Source: Rhipicephalus microplus (lineage: Eukaryota > Arthropoda > Arachnida > Ixodida > Ixodidae). Taken from it: DNA of 64,000 nucleotides. Positions 37,201 to 48,751 of the stretch are shown piece after piece. The notes beneath the pieces are model-generated. The model saw only the letters and a list, made by a program, of their open reading frames with translations, did no database searches and was not told the DNA's origin. Numbering within the stretch: position 1 is the first letter of the stretch; every line of letters starts with the position of its first letter. The stretch is taken from positions 2,542,001 to 2,606,000 of the forward strand of contig NW_027464602.1 in assembly GCF_043290135.1 (NCBI RefSeq), read 5' to 3'. A program made the position numbers and the translations under genes.

Positions 37201-37741
37201 TAACAAAACGATCGCCGACATGCTGTCAATGTACGTCGATGTCGAACACAAGACGTGGGACGCCATTCTTCCGTATGTGACCTTCGCATACAACACGGCG
37301 GTGCAGGAGACGACGCAGATATCGCCATACAAATTGGTCTACGGAAGGAGCCCGGCAACGACGCTCGATGCCATGTTACCCAACGTCACCGACGAAGAAA
37401 ACCTCGATGTGAGCGAGTACCTTCAACGCGCCGAAGAAGCCCGACAACTTGCGCGTCTCCGTATCAAGAATCAACAGACGACCGACAGCCACCGTTACAA
37501 CCTTCGACGACGCTTCGTGGAATACCAGCCCGGTGAACGTGTTTGGGTGTGGACGCCGATACGCCGACGTGGACTAAGTGAAAAGCTTCTGCGACGGTAC
37601 TTCGGACCGTACAGGGTGGTTCGACGGCTCGGCCCACTTGATTACGAGGTTGTCCCCGATGGCATCACGAACTCTCAACGACGCCGATCGCGACCTGAAG
37701 TCGTCCATGTCGCGCGCCTCAAGCCGTTTCATGCGCGTTAA
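34073..37741 (+). CDS. pol: Pol polyprotein: protease, reverse transcriptase, RNase H, integrase
   Basis: The open frame begins after a TAG at 34070-34072 and ends at TAA 37739-37741. It has no convincing own ATG near its start, so translation probably comes from a frameshift out of gag. Counting residues from 34121, the aspartic protease DTGA is at 84-87, with ILGMDF downstream. Reverse transcriptase follows, with YLDD at 501-504. RNase H has TDAS, whose D is residue 650. Integrase has an HHCC finger (H859, C896, C899) and a D929-D989-E1025 triad spaced D-x59-D-x35-E. A GPY motif at 1162-1164 lies in its C-terminal region. No chromodomain follows. All key catalytic motifs are present and there is no internal stop. 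Confidence 0.95.
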   Translation, partial: PVSGKLGAATGGGAVAVRRTTEDPPTTTTPRRSFPNTTPARQSPDGESSFTEGGLTTQHGSSGTSRRSRDPTPHPNCNARRRTSDLDVLIDGHSVTALVDTGADYSVISGSFAAKLKKVRTAWKGPEIRTAGGHLVTPAGICTARVTINGRIYPTDFVVLQRCSRDVILGMDFLCLHGAVINLKTKSITLSTEEALPPRTPSGHHALNVLEEQVTIPPRSSVIISVGAPKSPDLEGVVEGSQHLLVTRNICVARGIAELRGGKATVLLTNFSNEYKHVNKGTTVAYIEEIVEATSAFALADSAEPAQRNQAPPIAFDVNPRLPNDKQEQLKAVLLQYEDCFTPSSKIRQTPITKHRIITEENARPLRQSPYRVSTREREAIKRQVDEMLRDDIIQPSKSPWASPVVLVKKKDGTLRFCVDYRRLNKITRKDVYPLPRIDDALDRLHNAKYFSSMDLKTGYWQIEVDERDREKTAFITPDGLFEFKVMPFGLCSAPATFQRVMDTVLAGLKWQTCLVYLDDVVVFSSSFDEHLRRLEAVLQAIKTSGLTLKPEKCRFAYEELLFLGHVISKSGVRPDPRKTAAIADFPPPTDKKAVRRFLGLCAYYRRFVKNFARIADPLTNLTKADVEFKWETPQEHAFLELKHRLQTPPLLAHFDEFAETEIHTDASSVGLGAVLVQRADGLERVISYASRSLSKAEANYSTTEKECLAIIWATSKFRPYLYGRPFKVVSDHHALCWLATLKDPSGRLARWSLRLQEYDITVIYKSGKKHSDADCLSRAPVDQPLPDDPDDDYFLGTITTDDFAERQRADPELKALIEYLEGRTAEVPKIFKRALASFFLRNGLLQKKNFSPLRAKYLLVVPSALRPELLQALHDDPTAGHLGVSRTLARIQERYYWPRLTTDVTRYVRTCRDCQRRKTPPTRPAGLLQPIDPPCRPFQQIGMDLLGPFPTSAFGNKWIVVATDYLTRYAETKALPKGSASEVAKFFVENIVLRHGAPEVLITDRGTAFTADLTQAILAYSQTNHRRTTAYHPQTNGLTERLNKTIADMLSMYVDVEHKTWDAILPYVTFAYNTAVQETTQISPYKLVYGRSPATTLDAMLPNVTDEENLDVSEYLQRAEEARQLARLRIKNQQTTDSHRYNLRRRFVEYQPGERVWVWTPIRRRGLSEKLLRRYFGPYRVVRRLGPLDYEVVPDGITNSQRRRSRPEVVHVARLKPFHAR

Positions 37742-37860
37742 CAAACTGAACTAGTGTTTTTTTTTGTATTATTGTTGTATCGTAATTTATTCATTGTACT
37801 TTCTTGCATTATTATTGTACTTTCATCTTTAGTTAAAGCATCGGGACGATGCCTTTTTTC

Positions 37861-37872
37861 AGAGGGGGGCAA
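37861..37872 (+). other. Polypurine tract
   Basis: AGAGGGGGGCAA directly precedes the 3' LTR TG. This is the usual primer site for plus-strand DNA synthesis in Ty3/gypsy elements. The 120 bp between the pol stop and this tract are AT-rich and hold no gene. Confidence 0.85.
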
Positions 37873-38279
37873 TGCCACGTTCCATTTCCCAAGTTTTTGT
37901 TATCGTCCGAAAACACCGCACGATTCTCAGCGCAAACCGCGCCTGCAGTTTTCTAGCAGGTTCCGGACTGTAGTAGATCATTTCGATAAGATCACGCCCA
38001 CTGTGCGAACGGTACAGATTGTTCTGGAAGCTACGCCACCGCCAGCGATAACGCTAGAACATTCGACGGCAAGAGTATAAATGCCGACGCGCTTCGCCGC
38101 TTGTCAGTTGTTGATCGAAGGCCGACGCTCCGTTCGCCGCTATCAGTCCGAGACTGCTATCTGTGCGAGACTGTTGCTGTAATTGGACTTTCAGTTTACC
38201 GGGCACAGGTTCGCCCAAATAAACAGTTAAATCCTAACACGAAGTCTCCTGTCTTCGGCCACGTCACGACCCCGTGACA
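37873..38279 (+). repeat. 3' LTR (407 bp)
   Basis: Same length and sequence as the 5' LTR apart from C at 38171. It follows a purine-rich tract directly and is followed by the second copy of the ATAT target duplication. Its AATAAA is at 38218-38223. Confidence 0.97.
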
Positions 38280-38283
38280 ATAT
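38280..38283. repeat. Target site duplication, right copy (ATAT)
   Basis: Second copy of the 4-bp duplication. After it the array spacer continues with CTTCAAAG as in other units. Confidence 0.9.
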
Positions 38284-38321
38284 CTTCAAAGCTATCAGCG
38301 CAAAGAAAAAAGCAAAACACC

Positions 38322-38394
38322 ACTCCCGGGAGGGCTCGAACCTCCAACTTTTCGGTTAACAGCCGATCGCGCTGGCAAAATGCGCCACGGAGAA
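38322..38394 (-). tRNA. First tRNA-Asn(GTT)-like copy after the LTR element
   Basis: The T arm GGAGG-TTCGAGC-CCTCC pairs fully, making this one of the better T stems in the array, and the anticodon loop is CTGTTAA. The first base is T instead of G (acceptor TTCTCCG), and the D loop reads ATTTTGCC in place of AATTGGCTA, which removes the conserved GG of the D loop. Probably not a working tRNA. Confidence 0.45.
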
Positions 38395-39208
38395 AGTCCT
38401 GCTCAACTCTCACCACAATTAGAACATATCTTCAAAGCTATCAGCCCAAAGAAAAAAAAACTGCCGCACCACCACCGGGTGGGCTCGAACCTCCAACTTT
38501 TCGGTTAACAGCCGATCGCTCTAGCCAATTGCGCCACGGGCACCGTCCTGCTCCACTCTCACCACCGTCAGACCAATTCTTCAGATCTATCACCCCAAAG
38601 AAAAAAAAGCGCCGCACCACCACCGGGTGGGCTCGAACCTCCAACCTTTCGATTAACAGCCGATCGCGCTAGCCAATTGCCCCACGGAGACAGTCGTGCT
38701 CCACTCTCACCACCGTCAGAACATTTCTTCAGAGCTATCACCCCAAAGAAAAAAAAACGCCGCACCACCACCGGTTGGGCTCGAACCTCCAACCTTTCGG
38801 TTAACAGCCGATCGCGCTAGTCATTTGCGCCACGAAGACAGTCCTGCTCCACTCTCAGCACCATCAGAACATATCTTCAAAGCTATTACCGCAAAGAAAA
38901 AATCAACACACCACTCCCGGGAGGGCTCAAAACTCCAACCTTTCGGTTAACAGCCGATCGCGCTAGCCCATTGCGCCACGAAGACAGTCTTGCTCCACTC
39001 TCACCACCATCAGAACATATCTTCAAAGCTATCAGCGCAAAGAAAAAAAAAGCACTGCACCACCACCGTGTGGGCTCGAACCTCCAACCTTTCGGTTAAC
39101 AGCCGATCGCGCTATCCCATTGCGCCACGGAGACAGTCTTGCTCCACTCTCACCACCATCAGGACATATCTTCAAAGCTATCAGCGCAAAGAAAAAAGCA
39201 AACACACC

Positions 39209-39281
39209 ACTCCCGGGAGGGCTCGAAACTCCGACCTTTCGGTCATCAGCCGATCGCGCTAGCCCATTGCGCCACGGAGAC
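39209..39281 (-). tRNA. tRNA-like copy with anticodon GAT (Ile-type)
   Basis: The + strand has ATC at 39245-39247, so the loop reads CTGATGA and the anticodon is GAT. This is a gamma-type T arm with the G53T change. It is probably a drifted repeat unit. Confidence 0.45.
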
Positions 39282-40455
39282 AGTCTTGCTCCCCTCTTAC
39301 CACCATCAGAACATAACTTCAAAGCTATCAGCCCAAAGAAAAAAAAGCACCGCACCACCAGCGGCTGGGCTCAAACCTCCAACCTTTCTGTTAACAGCCG
39401 ATCGTGCTAGCAAATTGCGCCACGGAGACAGTCGTGCTCCACTCTGACCACCATCAGAACATATCTTCAAAGCTATCCGCGCAAAGAAAAAAGCAAAACA
39501 CCACTCCCGGGAGGGCTCGAACATCCAACTTTTCGGTTAACAGCCGATCGCGCTGGCCAATCGCGCCACGGAGAAAGTCCTGCTCAACTTTCACCACAAT
39601 TAGAACATATCTTCAAAGCTATCAGCCAAAAAAAAGCGCCGCACCACCACCGGGTGGGCTCGAACCTCCAACTTTTCGGTTAACAGCCGATCGCGCTTGC
39701 CAATTGCGCCACGGGGACCGTCCTGCTCCACTCTCACCACCATCTGAACTTTTCTTCAGAGCTATCACCCCAAAGAAAAAAAAGCGCCGAACCACCACCG
39801 GTTGGGCTCGAACCTCCACCCTTTCGGTTAACAGCCGATCGCGCTAGCCAATTGCCCCACGGAGACAGTCGCGCTCCACTCTCACCATCGTCAGAACATT
39901 TCTTCAGAGCTATCACCCAAAAAAAAGCGCCGCACCACCACCGGTTCGGCTCGAACCTCCAACCTTTTGGTTAACAGCCCATCGCGCTAGCCAATTGCGC
40001 CATGGAGACAGTCCTGCACCACTCTCACCACCATCAGAACATATCTTCAAAGCTATCAGCCCAAAGAAAAAAAAGCGCCGCACCACCACCGGGTGGGCTC
40101 GAACCTCCAACTTTTCAGGTAACAGCCGATCACGCTAGCCAATTGCGCCACGGAGACAGTCCTGCTTCACTCTCACCACCATCAGAACATATCTTCAAAG
40201 CTATCAGCACAAAGAAAAAAAAGCGCCCCAGACAAACCGGGTGGGCTCGAACTTCCAAACTTTCGGTTAACAGCCGATCGCGCTAGCCAACTGCGCCAAG
40301 GAGACAGTCGTGCTCCACTCTCACCACCATCAGAACATATCTTCAAAGCTATCAGCGCAAAGAAAAAAGCAACACACCACTCCAGGGATGGGTCGAAACT
40401 CCAACCTTTCAGTTAACAGCCGATCGCGCTAGCCAATGGCGCCACGGAGACAGTC

Positions 40456-43400
40456 GTGCTCCACTCTCACCACCATCAGAACATATCTTCAAAGCTATCA
40501 GCGCAAAGAAAAAAGCAAAACACCACTCCCGGGAGGGCTCGAACCTCCAACTTTTCGGTTAACAGCCGATCGCGCTGGCAAAATGCGCCACGGAGAAAGT
40601 CCTGCTTAACTCTCACCACAATTAGAACATATCTTCAAAGCTATCAGCCCAAAGAAAAAAAAACCGCCGCACCACCACCGGGTGGGCTCGAACCTCCAAC
40701 TTTTCGGTTAACAGCCGATCGCTCTAGCCAATTGCGCCACGGAGACAGTCCTGCTCCACTCTCACCACCATCAGAACATATCTTCAATGCTATCAGCCCA
40801 AAGAAAAAAAACCACAGCACCACCACCGGGTGGGCTCAAACCTCCAACCTTTCGGTTAACAGCCAATCGCGCTAGCCAATTGCGCCACGGAGACAGTCCT
40901 GCTCCACTCTCACCACCATCAGAACATATCTTCAAAGCTATCAGCACAAAGAAAAAAAAGCGCCGCACCACCACCGGGTGGGCTCGAACCTCCAACCTTT
41001 CGGTTAACAGCCGATCGTGCTAGCCAACCGCGCCACGGAGACAGTCGTGCTCCACTCTCACCATCATCAGAACATATCTTCAAAGCTATCAGCGCAAAGA
41101 AAAAAGCAACACACCACTCCCGGGAGGGATCGAAACTCCAACCTTTCGGTTAACAGCCGATCGCGCTAGCCAATTGCGCCACGGAGACAGTCCTGCTTCA
41201 CTCTCACCACCATCAGAACATATCTTCAAAGCTATCAGCACAAAGAAAAAAAAGCGCCCCAGACAAACCGGGTGGGCTCGAACTTCCAACCTTTCGGTTA
41301 ACAGCCGATCGCTCTAGCCAATTGCGCCACGGAGACAGTCCTGCTCCACTCTCACCACCATCAGAACATATCTTCAATGCTATCAGCCCAAAGAAAAAAA
41401 ACCACAGCACCACCACCGGGTGGGCTCAAACCTCCAACCTTTCGGTTAACAGCCAATCGCGCTAGCCAATTGCGCCACGGAGACAGTCCTGCTCCACTCT
41501 CACCACCATCAGAACATATCTTCAAAGCTATCAGCACAAAGAAAAAAAAGCGCCGCACCACCACCGGGTGGGCTCGAACCTCCAACCTTTCGGTTAACAG
41601 CCGATCGTGCTAGCCAACCGCGCCACGGAGACAGTCGTGCTCCACTCTCACCATCATCAGAACATATCTTCAAAGCTATCAGCGCAAAGAAAAAAGCAAC
41701 ACACCACTCCCGGGAGGGATCGAAACTCCAACCTTTCGGTTAACAGCCGATCGCGCTAGCCAATTGCGCCACGGAGACAGTCCTGCTTCACTCTCACCAC
41801 CATCAGAACATATCTTCAAAGCTATCAGCACAAAGAAAAAAAGCGCCCCAGACGAACCGGGTGGGCTCGAACTTCCAACCTTTCGGTTAACAGCCGATCG
41901 CGCTAGCCAACTGCGCCAAGGAGACAGTCGTGCTCCACTCTGACCACCATCAGAACATATCTTCAAAGCTATCAGCGCAAAGAAAAAAGCAACACACCAC
42001 TCCAGGGAGGGCTCGAAACTCCAACCTTTCGGTTAACAGCCGATCGCGCTAGCCAATGGCGCCACGGAGACAGTCCTGCTCCACTCTTACCACCATTAGA
42101 ACATATCTTCAAAGCTATGAGCCCAAAGAAAAAAAAGCGCCGCCCCACCAACGGGTGGGCTCGAACCTCGAACTTTCCGGTTAACAGCCAATCACGCTAG
42201 CCGATTGTGCCACGGAGACAGTCCTGCTCCACTCTCACCACCATCAGAAAATATCTTCAATGCTATCAGCCCAAAGAAAAAAAAGCTCCGCACCACCACC
42301 GGGTGGGCTTGAACCTCCAACTTTTCGGTTAACAGCCAATCACGCTAGCCAATTGCACCACGGAGACAGTCCTGATCCACTCTCACCACCATCAGAACAT
42401 ATCTTCAAAGCTATCAGCCCACAGAAAAAAAAGCGCCGCACCACCACCGGGTGGGCTCGAACCTCCAACTTTTCGGTTAACAGCCGATCACGCTAGCCAA
42501 TTGCTCCACGGAGACAGTCCTGCTTCACTCTCACCACCATCATAACATATCTTCAAAGCTATCAGCCCAAAGAAAAAAAAGCGCCGCACCACCACCGGGT
42601 GGGCTCGAACTACCAACTTCTCGGTTAACAGCCGATCACGCTAGCGAATTGCGCCACGGAGACAGTCCTGCTCCACTCTCACCACCATCAGAACATATCT
42701 TCAAAGCAATCAGCACAAAGAAAAAAAAGCGCCGCACCACCACCGGGTGGGCTCGAAACTCTAACCTTTCGGTTAACAGCCGATCGCGCTAGCCAATTGC
42801 GTCACGGAGACAGTCCTGCTCCACTCTCACCACCGTCAGAACATTTCTTCAGAGCTATCAGCCCAAAGAAAAAAAAAGCGCTGCACCACCACCGGGTGGG
42901 CTCGAACCTCCAACCTTACGGTTAACAGCCGATCGCGCGAGCCAATTGCCCCACGGAGACAGTCGTGCTCCACTCTCACCATCGTCAGAACATTTCTTCA
43001 GAGCTATCACCCCAAAGAAAAAAGCAAAACACCACTCCCGGGAGGGCTCGAACCTCCAACTTTTCGGTTAACAGCCGATCGCGCTGGCAAAATGCGCCAC
43101 GGAGAAAGTCCTGCTTAACTCTCACCACCATCAGAACATATCTTCAAAGCTATCAGCGCAAAGAAAAAAGCAACACACCACTCCAGGGATGGGTCGAAAC
43201 TCCAACCTTTAAGTTAACAGCCGATCGCGCTAGCCAATTGCACCACGGAGACAGTCCTGCTTCACTCTCACCACCATCAGAACATATCTTCAAAGCTATC
43301 AGCACAAGGAAAAAAAAGCGCCCCAGACAAACCGGGTGGGCTCGAACTTCCAAACTTTCGGTTAACAGCCGATCGCGCTAGCCAACTGCGCCAAGGAGAC

Positions 43401-43550
43401 AGTCGTGCTCCACTCTCACCACCATCAGAACATATCTTCAAAGCTATCAGCGCAAAGAAAAAAGCAACACACCACTCCAGGGATGGGTCGAAACTCCAAC
43501 CTTTCAGTTAACAGCCGATCGCGCTAGCCAATGGCGCCACGGAGACAGTC
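40456..43550. repeat. Higher-order repeat block E, copy 1 (3095 bp)
   Basis: Repeats from 43551 at a constant offset of 3095 bp. It contains two tandem four-unit repeats (40741-41330 and 41331-41919), whose units are 148, 148, 146 and 148 bp in the first. Confidence 0.85.
40741..41330. repeat. Four-unit higher-order repeat (590 bp), reference copy
   Basis: Four successive unit variants recur as a set at 41331 and again twice in each of block E copies 2 and 3, six copies in all. The matches are close to exact, which suggests recent amplification. Confidence 0.85.
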
Positions 43551-46109
43551 GTGCTCCACTCTCACCACCATCAGAACATATCTTCAAAGCTATCAGCGCA
43601 AAGAAAAAAGCAAAACACCACTCCCGGGAGGGCTCGAACCTCCAACTTTTCGGTTAACAGCCGATCGCGCTGGCAAAATGCGCCACGGAGAAAGTCCTGC
43701 TTAACTCTCACCACAATTAGAACATATCTTCAAAGCTATCAGCCCAAAGAAAAAAAAACCGCCGCACCACCACCGGGTGGGCTCGAACCTCCAACTTTTC
43801 GGTTAACAGCCGATCGCTCTAGCCAATTGCGCCACGGAGACAGTCCTGCTCCACTCTCACCACCATCAGAACATATCTTCAATGCTATCAGCCCAAAGAA
43901 AAAAAACCACAGCACCACCACCGGGTGGGCTCAAACCTCCAACCTTTCGGTTAACAGCCAATCGCGCTAGCCAATTGCGCCACGGAGACAGTCCTGCTCC
44001 ACTCTCACCACCATCAGAACATATCTTCAAAGCTATCAGCACAAAGAAAAAAAAGCGCCGCACCACCACCGGGTGGGCTCGAACCTCCAACCTTTCGGTT
44101 AACAGCCGATCGTGCTAGCCAACCGCGCCACGGAGACAGTCGTGCTCCACTCTCACCATCATCAGAACATATCTTCAAAGCTATCAGCGCAAAGAAAAAA
44201 GCAACACACCACTCCCGGGAGGGATCGAAACTCCAACCTTTCGGTTAACAGCCGATCGCGCTAGCCAATTGCGCCACGGAGACAGTCCTGCTTCACTCTC
44301 ACCACCATCAGAACATATCTTCAAAGCTATCAGCACAAAGAAAAAAAAGCGCCCCAGACAAACCGGGTGGGCTCGAACTTCCAACCTTTCGGTTAACAGC
44401 CGATCGCTCTAGCCAATTGCGCCACGGAGACAGTCCTGCTCCACTCTCACCACCATCAGAACATATCTTCAATGCTATCAGCCCAAAGAAAAAAAACCAA
44501 AGCACCACCACCGGGTGGGCTCAAACCTCCAACCTTTCGGTTAACAGCCAATCGCGCTAGCCAATTGCGCCACGGAGACAGTCCTGCTCCACTCTCACCA
44601 CCATCAGAACATATCTTCAAAGCTATCAGCACAAAGAAAAAAAAGCGCCGCACCACCACCGGGTGGGCTCGAACCTCCAACCTTTCGGTTAACAGCCGAT
44701 CGTGCTAGCCAACCGCGCCACGGAGACAGTCGTGCTCCACTCTCACCATCATCAGAACATATCTTCAAAGCTATCAGCGCAAAGAAAAAAGCAACACACC
44801 ACTCCCGGGAGGGATCGAAACTCCAACCTTTCGGTTAACAGCCGATCGCGCTAGCCAATTGCGCCACGGAGACAGTCCTGCTTCACTCTCACCACCATCA
44901 GAACATATCTTCAAAGCTATCAGCACAAAGAAAAAAAGCGCCCCAGACAAACCGGGTGGGCTCGAACTTCCAACCTTTCGGTTAACAGCCGATCGCGCTA
45001 GCCAACTGCGCCAAGGAGACAGTCGTGCTCCACTCTGACCACCATCAGAACATATCTTCAAAGCTATTAGCGCAAAGAAAAAAGCAACACACCACTCCAG
45101 GGAGGGCTCGAAACTCCAACCTTTCGGTTAACAGCCAATCGCGCTAGCCAATGGCGCCACGGAGACAGTCCTGCTCCACTCTTACCACCATTAGAACATA
45201 TCTTCAAAGCTATGAGCCCAAAGAAAAAAAAGCGCCGCCCCACCAACGGGTGGGCTCGAACCTCGAACTTTCCGGTTAACAGCCAATCACGCTAGCCAAT
45301 TGTGCCACGGAGACAGTCCTGCTCCACTCTCACCACCATCAGAACATATCTTCAATGCTATCAGCCCAAAGAAAAAAAAGCTCCGCACCACCACCGGGTG
45401 GGCTTGAACCTCCAACTTTTCGGTTAACAGCCAATCACGCTAGCCAATTGCACCACGGAGACAGTCCTGATCCACTCTCACCACCATCAGAACATATCTT
45501 CAAAGCTATCAGCCCACAGAAAAAAAAGCGCCGCACCACCACCGGGTGGGCTCGAACCTCCAACTTTTCGGTTAACAGCCGATCACGCTAGCCAATTGCT
45601 CCACGGAGACAGTCCTGCTTCACTCTCACCACCATCATAACATATCTTCAAAGCTATCAGCCCAAAGAAAAAAAAGCGCCGCACCACCACCGGGTGGGCT
45701 CGAACTACCAACTTCTCGGTTAACAGCCGATCACGCTAGCGAATTGCGCCACGGAGACAGTCCTGCTCCACTCTCACCACCATCAGAACATATCTTCAAA
45801 GCAATCAGCCCAAAGAAAAAAAAGCGCCGCACCACCACCGGGTGGGCTCGAAACTCTAACCTTTCGGTTAACAGCCGATCGCGCTAGCCAATTGCGTCAC
45901 GGAGACAGTCCTGCTCCACTCTCACCACCGTCAGAACATTTCTTCAGAGCTATCAGCCCAAAGAAAAAAAAAAGCGCTGCACCACCACCGGGTGGGCTCG
46001 AACCTCCAACCTTACGGTTAACAGCCGATCGCGCGAGCCAATTGCCCCACGGAGACAGTCGTGCTCCACTCTCACCATCGTCAGAACATTTCTTCAGAGC
46101 TATCACCCC
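43551..46109. repeat. Higher-order repeat block E, copy 2
   Basis: Paralog of 40456-43550 with the same pair of four-unit repeats at about 43836-45014. It is shorter because the last units were fused directly to the start of copy 3. Confidence 0.85.
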
Positions 46110-48420
46110 AAAGAAAAAAGCAAAACACCACTCCCGGGAGGGCTCGAACCTCCAACTTTTCGGTTAACAGCCGATCGCGCTGGCAAAATGCGCCACGGAG
46201 AAAGTCCTGCTTAACTCTCACCACAATTAGAACATATCTTCAAAGCTATCAGCCCAAAGAAAAAAAAACCGCCGCACCACCACCGGGTGGGCTCGAACCT
46301 CCAACTTTTCGGTTAACAGCCGATCGCTCTAGCCAATTGCGCCACGGAGACAGTCCTGCTCCACTCTCACCACCATCAGAACATATCTTCAATGCTATCA
46401 GCCCAAAGAAAAAAAACCACAGCACCACCACCGGGTGGGCTCAAACCTCCAACCTTTCGGTTAACAGCCAATCGCGCTAGCCAATTGCGCCACGGAGACA
46501 GTCCTGCTCCACTCTCACCACCATCAGAACATATCTTCAAAGCTATCAGCACAAAGAAAAAAAAGCGCCGCACCACCACCGGGTGGGCTCGAACCTCCAA
46601 CCTTTCGGTTAACAGCCGATCGTGCTAGCCAACCGCGCCACGGAGACAGTCGTGCTCCACTCTCACCATCATCAGAACATATCTTCAAAGCTATCAGCGC
46701 AAAGAAAAAAGCAACACACCACTCCCGGGAGGGATCGAAACTCCAACCTTTCGGTTAACAGCCGATCGCGCTAGCCAATTGCGCCACGGAGACAGTCCTG
46801 CTTCACTCTCACCACCATCAGAACATATCTTCAAAGCTATCAGCACAAAGAAAAAAAAGCGCCCCAGACAAACCGGGTGGGCTCGAACTTCCAACCTTTC
46901 GGTTAACAGCCGATCGCTCTAGCCAATTGCGCCACGGAGACAGTCCTGCTCCACTCTCACCACCATCAGAACATATCTTCAATGCTATCAGCCCAAAGAA
47001 AAAAAACCACAGCACCACCACCGGGTGGGCTCAAACCTCCAACCTTTCGGTTAACAGCCAATTGCGCTAGCCAATTGCGCCACGGAGACAGTCCTGCTCC
47101 ACTCTCACCACCATCAGAACATATCTTCAAAGCTATCAGCACAAAGAAAAAAAAGCGCCGCACCACCACCGGGTGGGCTCGAACCTCCATCCTTTCGGTT
47201 AACAGCCGATCGTGCTAGCCAACCGCGCCACGGAGACAGTCGTGCTCCACTCTCACCATCATCAGAACATATCTTCAAAGCTATCAGCGCAAAGAAAAAA
47301 GCAACACACCACTCCCGGGAGGGATCGAAACTCCAACCTTTCGGTTAACAGCCGATCGCGCTAGCCAATTGCGCCACGGAGACAGTCCTGCTTCACTCTC
47401 ACCACCATCAGAACATATCTTCAAAGCTATCAGCACAAAGAAAAAAAAGCGCCCCAGACAAACCGGTTGGGCTCGAACTTCCAACCTTTCGGTTAACAGC
47501 CGATCGCGCTAGCCAACTGCGCCAAGGAGACAGTCGTGCTCCACTCTGACCACCATCAGAACATATCTTCAAAGCTATCAGCGCAAAGAAAAAAGCAACA
47601 CACCACTCCAGGGAGGGCTCGAAACTCCAACCTTTCGGTTAACAGCCGATCGCGCTAGCCAATGGCGCCACGGAGACAGTCCTGCTCCACTCTTACCACC
47701 ATTAGAACATATCTTCAAAGCTATGAGCCCAAAGAAAAAAAAGCGCCGCCCCACCAACGGGTGGGCTCGAACCTCGAACTTTCCGGTTAACAGCCAATCA
47801 CGCTAGCCAATTGCACCACGGAGACAGTCCTGATCCACTCTCACCACCATCAGAACATATCTTCAAAGCTATCAGCCCACAGAAAAAAAAGCGCCGCACC
47901 ACCACCGGGTGGGCTCGAACCTCCAACTTTTCGGTTAACAGCCGATCACGCTAGCCAATTGCTCCACGGAGACAGTCCTGCTTCACTCTCACCACCATCA
48001 TAACATATCTTCAAAGCTATCAGCCCAAAGAAAAAAAAGCGCCGCACCACCACCGGGTGGGCTCGAACTACCAACTTCTCGGTTAACAGCCGATCACGCT
48101 AGCGAATTGCGCCACGGAGACAGTCCTGCTCCACTCTCACCACCATCAGAACATATCTTCAAAGCAATCAGCCCAAAGAAAAAAAAGCGCCGCACCACCA
48201 CCGGGTGGGCTCGAAACTCTAACCTTTCGGTTAACAGCCGATCGCGCTAGCCAATTGCGTCACGGAGACAGTCCTGCTCCACTCTCACCACCGTCAGAAC
48301 ATTTCTTCAGAGCTATCAGCCCAAAGAAAAAAAAGCGCTGCACCACCACCGGGTGGGCTCGAACCTCCAACCTTACGGTTAACAGCCGATCGCGCTAGCC
48401 AATTGCCCCACGGAGACAGT
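46110..48420. repeat. Higher-order repeat block E, copy 3
   Basis: Matches block E copy 2 at an offset of about 2510 bp, falling to about 2362 bp after 47800, which is again one unit. It holds the third pair of four-unit repeats at about 46346-47525. Confidence 0.8.
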
Positions 48421-48751
48421 CGTGCTCCACTCTCACCATCGTCAGAACATTTCTTCAGAGCTATCACCCCAAAGAAAAAAAAGCGCCGCACCACCACCGG
48501 TTGGGCTCGAACCTCCAACCTTTCGGTTAACAGCCGATCGCGCTAGCCAATTGCGCCACGAAGACAGTCCTGCTCCACTCTCACCACCATCAGAACATAT
48601 TTTAAAAGCTATTACCGCAAAGAAAAAGCAACAAACCACTCCTGGGAGGGCTCGAGACTCCAACCTTTCGGTTAACAGCCGATCACGCTAGCCCATTGCG
48701 CCACGGAGGCAGTCTTGCTCTACTCTCACCATCATCAGAACATATCTTCAA

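Larger units (their letters stand above)
32306..38279 (+). mobile_element. Complete Ty3/gypsy LTR retrotransposon, 5974 bp
   Basis: The element has two 407-bp LTRs beginning TG and ending CA, a 4-bp ATAT target duplication, gag, pol in the order protease-RT-RNase H-integrase, and a polypurine tract. That domain order places it in Ty3/gypsy (Metaviridae). I see no env frame and no chromodomain. LTRs differ at one base (A at 32604, C at 38171), and both coding frames are open, so it is a recent insertion and may still be competent. It lies in the opposite orientation to the tRNA-like units. Confidence 0.97.

Noticed and set aside
37742..37872. An env or third ORF after pol in the LTR element
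   Set aside because: Only about 130 bp separate the pol stop from the 3' LTR. The open frame there is short and runs into the LTR.
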